Below, in pieces: positions 46,227 to 56,880 of a stretch of 64,000 nucleotides of DNA. The notes under the pieces were generated by a model, which saw nothing but the letters and a program-made list of their open reading frames with translations, was not told where the DNA came from and did not search any database. A program made the translations under genes and the position numbers. Source of the stretch: Cryptomeria japonica (lineage: Eukaryota; Streptophyta; Pinopsida; Cupressales; Cupressaceae); contig NC_081408.1 in assembly GCF_030272615.1 (NCBI RefSeq), positions 607,794,173 to 607,858,172 of the forward strand, written 5' to 3'. The first letter of the stretch is position 1; every line of letters starts with the position of its first letter.

Positions 46227-48804
46227 GCTGCATAGAGCATCAGGATCCCATACATACTGGCAAAAACACCAAAAATATTTAGAAAAATGACCTGAAGAAA
46301 ATACAAACAATCAAAATAGTAAAGAAAAATCATGCATCCAAATGGTGAACAACCACTCCGGTGACACCTTGGGTAAGTACGATGGTAAAAACCTAGAAAA
46401 TAGGTGCCACTCATAAAGGCTATGACTCCATTGTCTTTCAGGCTTGTTGCGATCACATTTATTTCATACAGGCATCCATCAGTCCAAACCATGGCTTCTT
46501 ATTAATCTACAATCAAAGATAGTACTTCATGCATCTTGCATCTCGCTTTTTCATAGTCAAGTCTAAACTAGGGGCAATGCTCTTAACCTATTGATGGAAG
46601 TGGATTCTACATTATTTTGTGATTCATTGCGTTCTTAATTTTAAAACTATCTCACAAAATACCAAAAACATTTAGAAATGTCTCACAAAATCCAAAAACA
46701 AAAAAAAACATCAAAAATCACACAAAAGCATGGCAACACATTGTACATACTTATCCGAGCAGATACCAAACCAGCATTGAAAATTACTCGCATGATGATC
46801 ACTTCTCAAATCGACCAAATAATCAACATCAACACTCAAACTGTCTTCAACAAGGATGCATCCTTCCTTACTAAAACAAAGACAAGATGACATTTTTCTT
46901 TGACAAGAAAATTATGTTTAAAGATATAAAATACTTGGTTGATTTGTGGGTTATTTATTCATATTGGGTTCCTATATCATTGTTTGTGTACCTTCGGCAC
47001 ATTATTCCAATGAAGTACTAGAGTATGTCCTAATGGTGTCTACGTGGGAAGTTCACTAAGCTACGTGATCATAAGCAAAATACAGTCATAGATCACTACG
47101 GTTTGCTAACTATAGCATATACCTACCCAGGATCCATATTCTTTATTCTTTATATATATTGTTTGCTTACAGGTACATTTCTCTTTCTTTGGTTCCTCCT
47201 ACCTCATCCAAATTGGATAAAGGTTTTTATCTCTTATTACGGTAGGAACTTGTCTCGGGATATGATCAGCCCAAGATCAAGGAGGATGATCTAAGTCATG
47301 CATGAAAGGAGATGATCCTTGTCTATTCCACAAGCAATACTCAGGTCAATTTGACCCATTATATCAAGTTGTTTGTATTAACTTGCTATATCAAAATCCA
47401 TGTACGGAATACTTAGGTCATCTTGAATCATTATGTCAAGATGCTTGTATTTTCTTACAACATTTTAAAGCTTGATGATGAAAAATAAAGCACTATGGAT
47501 CGTCATTTCATCTCATTTGTTTATATTGCATTCTATTGCATACCATCCATCCATTTACTCATTTATTTACATAATTTTGCATGCAAGTGTTAACAAAGTT
47601 AAATATGAGCAGTTATGCAAAAATTGAGCTAGTTTTGGATACAATCATGAAAGAGTACTCTGATACATCATCAAGTGCATCATGCAAAGTCTAAACAACC
47701 TTGCATTCATCTATCATCATCATTTTATTACATTTTAGTTGCATTTGCATTATTCTTTAGCCATTTATTAGTGTGCATTTATTATCATTTAGTTGCACTT
47801 ACCCCAAATAGTTCATTCTCATTTTACTTACATTAGTATCATTATATCCTTTCATTATCACCCTCATAACATTTTAGATTCACTTACATAGATAATTGTA
47901 CTTATTTGCATTTCCTACCATGATTACTCATTACTATACATTCATTTAAACATCTGTTAGTGACATCATTTATCATCATTTCCACACTTATGTATCATAC
48001 ATTTGTTTAGGTTTTCATAATTGCATACATTCATTTATCTATTCATTAGTTAAAGTGCATTCATTCATCCATTTTATCTCACTTAGGATTCATTAGATTG
48101 CATTCATTATCCCTCTTAATTGCATTAAGGTGTAGTTATTCATTAAACATGAGTTGCATTATAATCACATTATCATTTTACTTCCTCATATTTTGACATT
48201 TAGAAATCATCATTTAAACATTTGTATTTTACATTTTATTTATCCACATATACATTCATTTTTAAACCATCTAGATGCATATACATAAATAAATCATTCA
48301 TTCAAAAGCATTTGCATTAAACATCATTACATATCATTATCCCATCCTTGTGTTAATATAAAGAACAAACTACTATCTATACCATCATAAATCATCATTT
48401 TATTATGCATACATAAACATCATGGCATTTCATACATCCGACATTTTATCCCAAAACATCAAAAGCACACATATATCAACCTGCAGCCACATGTTAGCAT
48501 CCAACATCATACAACATGCATATAGACATCATGTAAGAATAAATCATCATAAAACATGCATATAGGAATCATCTCATTAACACATACATGTAGCAAAGAA
48601 AGAGTATCCATTTAAAGCATAACTAATAAAATCACCATCAAGCATAAACTCCATACATATCAAAATGCATATCATCAAAATATGGGATGTCCTCATATAT
48701 ACCATCTCATGTATCAAAGTACAATGAAGTCTACAAAATCGGCTACCAAGAGCCATCCAAGACATAGTCCAAAATGATAATATCAAAATATACAAAATGC
48801 TCTC
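46227..48804. other. Tat-2 spacer between pol and antisense gene
   Basis: No supported gene. The stretch 47480-48480 is a low-complexity ATTCATT / CATTTA / ATCATT-rich tract. CCAAAAACAT-type repeats occur at 46250-46290 and 46650-46740, as in Tat-1. Open frames here (46217-46492 minus, 46678-46890 plus, 48577-48795 minus) have no known motif. Confidence 0.6.
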
Positions 48805-50759
48805 TCAGATGCAACTCTGACCAAATGTTGCACCACCATCACCACCTGCTCCACCACTAGTCCCTACACCATCTGATCTATCTCTTCGTGGAGGCCCCAT
48901 CAAACCCCCACTAGCTCCTGCACCACTTGACCTATCTCTCCGAAGAGGACCCATCATACCCCCACTGCTCTACATCCTCTGAGACCACTCTGATCTGGCC
49001 TGTTGCATCTGTGAATAGCTCAGTGCTCACTAACTAGTTGGCACCACTTGCTCATATAAACCCCGCCAATACTCTATCTCAGCCTATGCTCGCTGAACCT
49101 CCCTCACCAAAGCCTCCATAGTCGGCCCCTATCCTAGTACTCCCTCCAAGGCTTGCACTCTCTCCTACTACTAAATCACTCTCTCCATCGCACCATCCCT
49201 CTCCCATAGCACTACAGTTAACTCTGACTCTCATGCAAATAGCCACACATCTCTAGCTGCAACCTCCGCCTCTAGATCCTCCACCTGTGTCTCGGCTACT
49301 GTAAGTCAAGTCTGCAACTATAATATCATATGGTCCCAAGGATCTCTAGTGCCTCCCTCCCCTGTATCCATAGGTGCCTCACTTGTAGCTCCCTTTCTAG
49401 TGGCTCCCTCCCCTCTATCCATCAGTACCTCCCTCTCTCCCATACCTCTCCCACCCAATATAACTCCTCCCTACATCAGAGGTCCCTGTGATATTCGCAA
49501 TGGCAAACTGCCTCTCCCTCTCCACTAAACTCGACCACCACCTCCACCATCCCCCCCTCCTCCTCCATCACCACCATCCCCTCTCCCTCCTCCATCTACT
49601 ATAGGTCCTTGACCTCCTTGCCTCCTCCATCTCCATCCCCTCTCCTCCTCAAAATCTGGAATCGGCTCTGCTAAATCTGATATCTGAGGAATTGGATGAG
49701 CCGCCATATACTACGTATACTCCTTTACTGCCCCTACATCTACCATCCTCAGCCGTATATCCAATGGTCTCACCTATAGCATTAAAAACTTTGCTAAAGC
49801 CTGATCATAAGGTAGTACTGGCCCCCATGCATACCTCTCTCGGACAACCCTAGCATACTCCCCCGATCCCCTAGGAAATCCCTGTCGCCATCCAAACTAT
49901 CTCAGAACTCTACCAGGCAACTATCTCTCCACATGGTAGGTCATCCTCCCAATGAGAAATCGGGTCATCAATACATATGACAATGCCTTCACATCATCCT
50001 CCTAGGGCTCACACTCAATATAGGGTCTCTAGATCACTACATCTAGATCATCCAATGCCCATCGCCACTACTCTAACTTCCCCAGGTGGGGCTAACTCAT
50101 CATACTACTAGACTAACTGGTCGGGTAGCTGGTAGGTGGTCCCACACCCAAATATGTAGCAACGTAACTCCCACTACCAATGAGCCCCTCCCTCGATATA
50201 CTACCTCATGCAACTCCTGATATAAGTGCACTAACACACACAGTCCCTAGGCAAATTGGGTCCCCTCTATCATCATCTGCTCAATCACCTGCCCCCAACA
50301 AACCACAAGTCCATGTGATTGCTGATCTGGGCACAATAGTCCCCCCACGATCCCTGACAAAACTATTGGTAATGGCTCATACAATGCAGCGATATCCTCC
50401 CAGGCTATCGAACCATCATCAATATAAACATCCTCATCAAACAATCTCTGCACTGATAGGGTCCCCCATGCTCTATCATATGTCACCAGCTCACCTCGAA
50501 TGAGAATATGCAGGATGCACCATACATCCTCCAGTGTCACAGTCATCTCCCCCTGTGCTAAGTGAAACGTGTAGGTCTCACCATGTCAGCGCTCTGCCAA
50601 TGCTATCATCAAACCATGATTCATCCAAATCACAGGCATATGCATCACATCGTATAGCCCAGTCACTGCAATGCAATCCACCTCAGCCTCTGTCAGCTAA
50701 TCACGTAGCCCCTGTGTGGCGGGATGTCTCTCGCATAACTGTAAGATGCACAGATCCTC

Positions 50760-51398
50760 CTACACAAGTGCAATCAACCATCATTATCAGTTGTTTTGTT
50801 TCAAACTTTCTTAAGTTTAAACCTAGACTATCAACAGATACTTTGATCAAGTATCTTTGAGTCTCAACAGGTAAGCAATCATGCCTCACCTAGACTTCAA
50901 TAGACATTTTATCCTAATGACCTAAGTCTCATCAGGGTTACTATGGTTCAAAACAATTCTCACTTCACATCTCCATCCATCTATCATTGGCATCCAAAGA
51001 TTATTTGTTCAAACATTGGGGCATCTATTTTTTTGCACAAAAGTGCTATCTCCTAACAATAATGCCACTACCCTAACAAAAGTGCTTAATCAACTCTTCA
51101 AAAGCGCTCAAACTACAACAGTGCTACAGTAATTATGCAATAGTGCTGCTTCACATCAATAGTGCTCAATTACCTCCTCAATAGCTCTAAACTAGCAATA
51201 GTGCTCAAACAGCTATGTAATAGAACTCATATTTACAAAAGTGCTCAAACGACTGCACAATAGCACCATTGGGGCACAAAAGCGCTAATTAAATCGATAA
51301 AAGTGCCAAAACACAACTTCAATGCTATTGTCTCAACTCAACTTGGACCTAGCTAAAAACACATAAAAAATGCAGAAAATTCAAAAACTCAAATTTAC
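50760..51398 (-). other. Predicted intron of Tat-2 antisense PMD gene
   Basis: On the minus strand the donor is AATAT|GTAAATTTGAG and the acceptor is GATTGCACTTGTGTAG|GAG. The position relative to the PMD matches the Tat-1 intron. Sites were identified by eye. Confidence 0.55.
51037..51330 (-). repeat. Tat-2 3' periodic motif array (AGCRCTWTTG, inverted)
   Basis: On the plus strand, variants of CAAWAGYGCT start at 51038, 51057, 51077, 51099, 51116, 51138, 51157, 51179, 51196, 51218, 51236, 51258, 51277 and 51298. The mean spacing is 20.0 bp (range 17-22). The reverse complement is AGCRCTWTTG, the same consensus as the 5' array. It lies within the predicted antisense intron. Confidence 0.87.
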
Positions 51399-51879
51399 AT
51401 ATTGCTGGTCTGTAGTCATCTGGCTGCTAGAATCATTAGACTCACTCTAATCAATGCTCTGCTATAGGTACCAGCATCCTGACTTCTCCTTTCTCTTCTA
51501 GAAAGTCACTATAAGAACTATAATTTCACTATGGTCACAGATGAAAATGAGCCTATTTTCACCCCCTTCTTCCCATATAAACCCTTTGTCGTAGCCCTAA
51601 TTTCTCCCCACTCACCGTCGTGGTCTCCATGAACTTCTCGAGCCTCCCATTTCTCCATTTTATCTCTGATTTCTTCTATTTTTTCACCAGTATTGCTAAC
51701 TTCTTCTCTTCTACCACCCTACCAATTTTCATTCTTTTTCGAGAGATCGCCCAATTTTTTGAAATTTTTCGGCCCATTTCTCGAGAGGGCATACCATCCA
51801 TTAAATTAACATTTTATGGGACATTTTTGCACACCTATTATTTTTCTTTCTTTGAAATGATGCGATAAACCGCACCATC

Positions 51880-51894
51880 TCAAAGAAGGGCAAA
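51880..51894 (+). other. Tat-2 polypurine tract
   Basis: TCAAAGAAGGGCAAA lies directly before the 3' LTR start TGTAGTCACA. Confidence 0.9.
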
Positions 51895-53307
51895 TGTAGT
51901 CACATAAATCTATCTAGTTTAATTAAATGAATATTTCATATTTATTTGATTAAAAAATCCACTAGCCATCAGTAAATTAAATTAATATTCAAACATTCTC
52001 CTATTAATTAAATAAATTATTCAATTTATTTTAATTAATTCACTAAACCAAATTCACAATCAAATAAATGAATAAATTATATTTATTCAATTTAATCGTC
52101 TGTCCTATTTTAAATAAATTAAATGAAATATTTATTTAAATCATTATTCCCCCCCACATGCATTTTCCTACAAATGCAAGTTGCAACCATTTATTGAAAT
52201 AAATTAATTTTATTTTAATTAAAAATCCTATTTTCCCTCACCCACCAAATCCACTTGCATTCCTAAACCCCCTTCTAGATTCTTCTAAACCCTTCCTAAT
52301 TAGCCTAATCCATCCCCTAATTATTGTCACATTCCTAAGCAACTTGGAGTCACTTCTCAAAGAATTCAAAGTCTTTGAAAAGCATTTAATGCTTTGTGTG
52401 TTCAACAGTCTAACCTCTAAAGTCTTCCAAAACCACTAATGGCTCTTGCATGACCATTAATGGCTCTTACATAGCCATTTATGGTTAATTCAACTTGCAC
52501 TCATGTGTCTCCTCAAGCATTTATTGCTTTGACCATGGTTATCCCTTTTTCCTTTGCACAAGAGTTTATCCATTGGATAAAAGCTTTATTCTTTGAATAA
52601 AGAATTTATTCACTCAACCCAACCTTGACCTTAACTCCCAAGTTAACTCTCAGGTCATGTAAAGCATTTAATGCTTATTCCCTCTCCTCTCAACCTATCT
52701 CACATTGACACTTGTCATCCTGGGATTGGTTTGAAAGCCTTCAAATGGATTGAATATCATTCAATCCTGACCCTTGTTGAGATTACTCAATCTCAACCAT
52801 CCATTGCTCCATTTTCCCTATAAATAGAGCCCATTCCTTCATAATCCAGATCCTGAAAACTTGTATGCATCTAAGTTATAGAGAATTTTAGAGAGCATTT
52901 AGCATAAACCACTAATATCTTGTTATTTTGGCCTAAAATAAATCATTTTAGTATCATAGCATCCAATATTAGTTTTTATTCACACTTGCATATCATAGTT
53001 AAAACATTTCAATCTTGAACCTCCATAAGCATCCATAGTGCAAAAAGCTGCTGAGAGCTACACTAGTTTGGAACTTGGAGAGGAGAGGAACAAAGGAGAA
53101 GGAGCTAAGAGCATGTTAGGAGGCATTTGGAGATGCGTCGTTATATTTACTTTCCTAGTTAAATATTCTTTCATGTTTTTGGTGTCTCTTTTGATATGTC
53201 TACTTACATTAGTTTTTGGTTGATTAACACTAACAGTTTCTTGATCTTTTGTGTGTTATTCCACCACAGGTTCTAGTCTAATCTTCCCTGCATTTCACAG
53301 TGCATCA
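51895..53307 (+). mobile_element. Tat-2 3' LTR
   Basis: It runs from TGTAGTCACATAAATC to CAGTGCATCA and is 1,413 bp. It is very similar to the 5' LTR, apart from an indel of about 19 bp near 51985 and scattered substitutions. It is followed by the ATAAC duplication. An open frame at 53038-53223 is within the LTR and is not a gene. Confidence 0.95.
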
Positions 53308-53312
53308 ATAAC
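53308..53312. repeat. Target-site duplication ATAAC, right copy, of Tat-2
   Basis: It matches 30994-30998 exactly; copia A2 integrase sequence resumes at 53313. Confidence 0.96.
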
Positions 53313-55222
53313 ATTTTCTTCCAAATATTTTGAAATATTTAAGAGTAGGAGTATTACCAAACTATAGTTCATGAGGGGTCTTGCCGATTTCAGCTTTGAT
53401 GTGTATTGTGTTGAATGTATAAATAGTTGTATTGATTGCTTCTCTCCAGTAAACATGACGTAGGTTTGATTATGATATCATGTTTCTAGCTGCATGCAAA
53501 AATGTTTTGCTCTTCCTTTATACAACTCCATTTTGCTGGGGTGTCTAAGGTACTGATAATTGTCTTCTGATTCCATTCACTTCACAAAATGTATTAAATT
53601 CTTTATATATGAATTCACCTCCTTGATCTAATCACATTTGATTTTCTTACCAGTTTCATTCTCTACCATCACTTTGAATAGTTTGAATTTCCCAAAATCT
53701 TTTGATTTGTCCCAGAGAAAAGTAACCCAACACATTCTAGAATAATCATCAATGATTAGCATAAAATATCTACCTCCTTGTAAACTTCTAGTTCTTGCTA
53801 GACCAAATAAATCATTATGAATTAATTCAAGAACATTATTGGAATTTTTTGGAATACTCTTAAAAGTTGCTCTAACTTGCTTTCCAAATTGACATTCCTT
53901 ACATACTCGATTGCGAGGTTTAACAATCTTTGATAAATCTCTTACTACCTTAGCTGTACTAATTTTCACAATGCAATCAAAATTTACATGACACAGTCTC
54001 TTATGCCATAACCAACTTTCATCAATATGTGCAATCAAGCATGTCTTCTCATTGTTATTCAAATGAAAGATATTACCTTTAGTCTGATTACCGATTGCAA
54101 TTTCCAACCAGTTCTATTCATGATTTTGCATTTACCATTCTTGAATTGTAACTGAAATCCCTTTTCAACTAATTGACCAACACTCAAAAGACTATGCTTC
54201 AAACCTTCAACATAGTAAACATTATCAGTATTGTGCTTACCATCAAAAGATATAGTCCCTTTTCCTCTGATCAAACAAGATTTGTCATCTCCAAATCTTA
54301 CTAGACCTCCATTGTATTCCTGAAAATGTTAAGAATTTACTCTTATCACCAGTCATATGATGTGAACATCCAGAATCAATGATGCATTCATCCTTTTACT
54401 CAATTTTAGCTACCAGGGCCTACTCTACCTGTTGAATAGTAGGTTCCGGTTGATCTTCTATTCTTACAACAAAAGCCCATCCATTGTATGTTGATTCATC
54501 ATCAGAATCATCAATAACTCCTTCATCAACATAGTAACATGATTTGTCTCTATTCTTCTTAAATCTGTATCTCTGATATTCAGAGTTAGGCTTATATATC
54601 TTTTAGCAATAAGACCAAATTCCTCAAGTTCAAAAGATGAAAGTTTTCCAACCAAAGTATCTCTAGATACTGATGCATTAGGCATTGTTCTCAATTCATT
54701 AATAGCAGTTACTTTCATTTTGTATGCTAGTGGAAAAGCTCTTAAAACTTTAGAAACAATTTTATCTTCACTTAATTATCATCCACAACATTGTATACCC
54801 AAAACAATTTCATTAACTCTTTCCATAAAAGCATAAATCCTTTCATCTTCTTCTATTTTCAAATTTTCATACCTGACCCAAAAGCATTCTAGTTTTGCAA
54901 TTTTGACAGTGGTATCACCTTCATTCAATGTCTCCAATTTATCCCAAATAGCATTAGTAGTAGATTGGTTTAATTATCCCATGATTTTCTATTCTGACAA
55001 TGCGCTCAAAAGTGCTTCTCTTTCTTTGCAATCATTTTCTTCATCTTTAGCCAAGGATGGTGGACTAGGTTGACCTTGAGTAGGAGCAATATAGCCATTC
55101 TTTCTAACATCTCATATGTCTTTTCTAATGCAATTCAGATGTGTCTCCATTCTGATCTTCCATATACCATAGTTGGTTCCATCAAGCTTCAGACTGTCCT
55201 TCCTAAAATAGTTAGTAGACAT
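53313..55222 (-). pseudogene. Copia A2 gag, protease and integrase
   Basis: On the minus strand, gag starts at ATG 55222 (MSTNYFRKDSLKLDG). Near 54605 the frame jumps from FELEEFG to sequence that in A1 lies after the zinc knuckle (NKNRDKSCYY region), so the nucleocapsid knuckle is deleted. The protease region is near 54330-54400. The pre-integrase part (YYVEGLKHSLLSVGQLVEKG) is at 54059-54274. Integrase contains ELIHNDLFG and DDYSRMCWVTF, and the GGEF motif follows. The position of the catalytic glutamate near 53510 (NGVV-x-RK) is a stop codon. The Tat-2 insertion cuts the gene at 53312. Confidence 0.92.
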
Positions 55223-55265
55223 ATGATCTCCTCAAGTTGTTAAACTTCTACAAAAAGAGGAATTA

Positions 55266-55277
55266 GCTCTGATACCA
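55266..55277 (-). other. Copia A2 primer-binding site
   Basis: The minus strand reads TGGTATCAGAGC, the initiator-Met type primer site, two bases inside the 5' LTR. Confidence 0.94.
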
Positions 55278-55279
55278 AT

Positions 55280-56360
55280 TGTTAGGACCTGGAGGCAACT
55301 GAAAGGGGGGGGGTGTTAATTAGTTGTCTATTAATTTCAACCCAAATATAACTTAACCAAACTTAGTGCATAATACCAGTAAACCAAACTTTAATGTTTG
55401 TAGATAGTTTAATAGTTAATAACAGTATTGGTAAAGTTTAATGCATGAAACAAAAACACAAATAACATACACAACACATAACACAATTATTTGTATGTGG
55501 AAACCCTATAAGGGGAAAAACCACTATGGGAAACCTTACCCACAATCAGATGATACTACTGCAGATAGTATGTGTGTACAAATGGGGTCTGCACATGTAG
55601 AAAGGCCAGCCGACTAGAGCTCATTGCTCAATCACAAAATGGGAGTCACACTGACTACAATTGGATGGTTAAATCCAATGATAATGTACTACTCAAAGTA
55701 GCATCTTCATATGTTGGATTCAGTACTGTTTAAGCTCTGATTGCCTTCCTCATACCTTCCTTGTATATTCAAATGATGTTTGCATGTATAGCTCTGCTTA
55801 TACTCACATATACCTTATTACAAGTTTTTTCCACTCTTCTCTACTCTTACATAATCTCTTAAATGAGATCTTACATATATATGAAAACCTAAGACCTTAT
55901 GTGTAGGTCGGCTCACTATGAATATTACAATTAAATCAATTACAAATGAATCAATATGTGATGCATGATGTTGGATCAATGCATTTACAATAATAACAAA
56001 TCATCTTCGTAACATGTCATGTTTATCTGGAATAGATAATGCTTGCCAGTCCATAACCTAGTCTTATTTGCCGGTAATAGAAAATATGCAAACTTGATTG
56101 TACCCATAGTCAAATAAAAAAACCAAGTGTCCAAACAATGTCTTGACATGGCCAAGTAATCTCTAGATGATAACAGATCATCATAAGTGTCAGTGAACAA
56201 TATAACCTGTCGGTGAACTAGATACCAACGACTATGCATAAGTCATGGAACATGTTGGTGAACATAACCAAAGATCTCCAAGTTTTCTCAAGTGTTGACA
56301 AGTGTCGACAAGTGTTGACATCAATGACAAAAACAATGCAATACATCCATAATACCAACA
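55280..56360 (-). mobile_element. Copia A2 5' LTR
   Basis: The plus strand starts TGTTAGGACC and ends AATACCAACA (1,081 bp); it is highly similar to 27593-28666. The G-run near 55304-55312 corresponds to the C-run at the LTR end on the coding strand. Confidence 0.95.
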
Positions 56361-56365
56361 ATATG

Positions 56366-56589
56366 GGTCAGAAATCCCATCGTGGTTTTTCCTCTTTGAG
56401 GTTTTTACATGTATAATTCTCTGTGTTATTGTATTCATTTGTGTAATTGTCTTATTGATTGCCTTACTTCTTTCAATTATACAAGTACCAGTTTACTGGT
56501 TGGTGAATATATTTTATAATGAGGTTAAAATTGAATATTTTGGTAGAACACTGATTCACCTCCCCTCTCAGTGTTGTTGGATTCCAACA
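56366..56589 (+). mobile_element. LTR D, right part
   Basis: It continues LTR D from 27592 after the A2 insertion. It has the shared box CCCATCGTGG-TTTTTCC and GATTCACCTCCCCTCTCAGTG, and ends GGATTCCAACA. Confidence 0.85.
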
Positions 56590-56880
56590 TGGACATCTTT
56601 CATGAGAATGTAGTGTATGAGTATACAAGCCATAACCATCAAGCTCGTTGGTTGGAATCACAATTTAAGTTATCTAAGGACACATTTCCACTTGATACAA
56701 TCATTTCAATTATTGACTTTGCAGAGAACTACACACTACCATCGCAGAATGAGGCGCAATTGAAATATTACAACTCCACACAGGTTGCTATATTTGTGCA
56801 TATAGTATTCATTCATGCACATGATAGTATGCAAGAGGACAAGAAGATATTGAGGGAGTGTCATTTTTACATCAGTGATG
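56590..56880 (+). pseudogene. Fragment of unidentified protein with DFAENY motif
   Basis: This is an open stretch of about 95 codons lying between the end of LTR D and the start of LTR F. It contains ESQFKLSKDTFPLDTIISI, IIDFAENYTLPSQNEAQ and QVAIFVHI, ending ILRECHFYISD. The D-F-A-E-N pattern followed by a QNE and a V-x-x-x-V-H strand resembles transposase-like proteins I have seen in plants and animals, but I cannot name the family. It is cut on both sides by LTRs and has no start of its own, so it is probably an older transposon or gene piece into which D and F inserted. Confidence 0.5.

Larger units (their letters stand above)
48805..51489 (-). pseudogene. Tat-2 antisense gene with plant mobile domain (PMD)
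   Basis: On the minus strand a short exon 1 (about 51489-51399) ends at a GTAAAT donor. Its ATG and frame are damaged. A 639 bp intron follows and holds the periodic array. Exon 2 starts at 50759 with EDLCILQLCERHPATQ and continues into the PMD: LTEAEVDCIAVTGLYDVM, then ALAER, a stop in place of tryptophan, and HGETYTFHLAQGEMTVTLED. The C-terminal half has Gly/Arg-rich tails (MGPLRRDRSSG, MGPPRRDRSDG) and ends at 48805 with TFGQSCI and a stop. Tat-1 carries the same gene with the same exon plan and tail motif, so it belongs to the lineage. Many stops make it a pseudogene. Confidence 0.78.
30999..53307 (+). mobile_element. Tat-2: large Ty3/gypsy retrotransposon, Tat lineage
   Basis: This is a 22,309 bp element (18.4 kb without the nested solo LTR), with two full LTRs, a primer site, gag, protease, G-patch, RT, two RNase H domains, integrase, an antisense PMD gene and a purine tract. 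It inserted into copia A2 in the opposite orientation. It shares domain order and clear protein similarity with Tat-1 but has different LTRs and a different periodic motif. The LTRs differ mainly by small indels (1,432 against 1,413 bp), suggesting moderate age. Confidence 0.93.
27593..56360 (-). mobile_element. Ty1/copia element A2 (family A), split by Tat-2
   Basis: This minus-strand copy of the family A element is 28,768 bp including the 22.3 kb Tat-2 insertion, so about 6.5 kb without it. Order on the minus strand: LTR (56360-55280), primer site (55277-55266), gag from 55222, protease, integrase, [Tat-2], RT, RNase H to 29047, purine tracts, LTR (28666-27593). The flanking ATATT/ATATG supports a 5 bp duplication. 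It lies inside LTR D. Confidence 0.94.

Noticed and set aside
51620-51868. Phe-rich plus-strand ORF before the Tat-2 3' LTR
   Set aside because: It lies in the upstream region of the antisense gene, is compositionally biased (TTT/TTC) and has no homologue in Tat-1.
56473-56661. Minus-strand ORF across the LTR D boundary
   Set aside because: It spans an LTR end and the opposite strand of the DFAENY fragment, whose plus frame is better supported.
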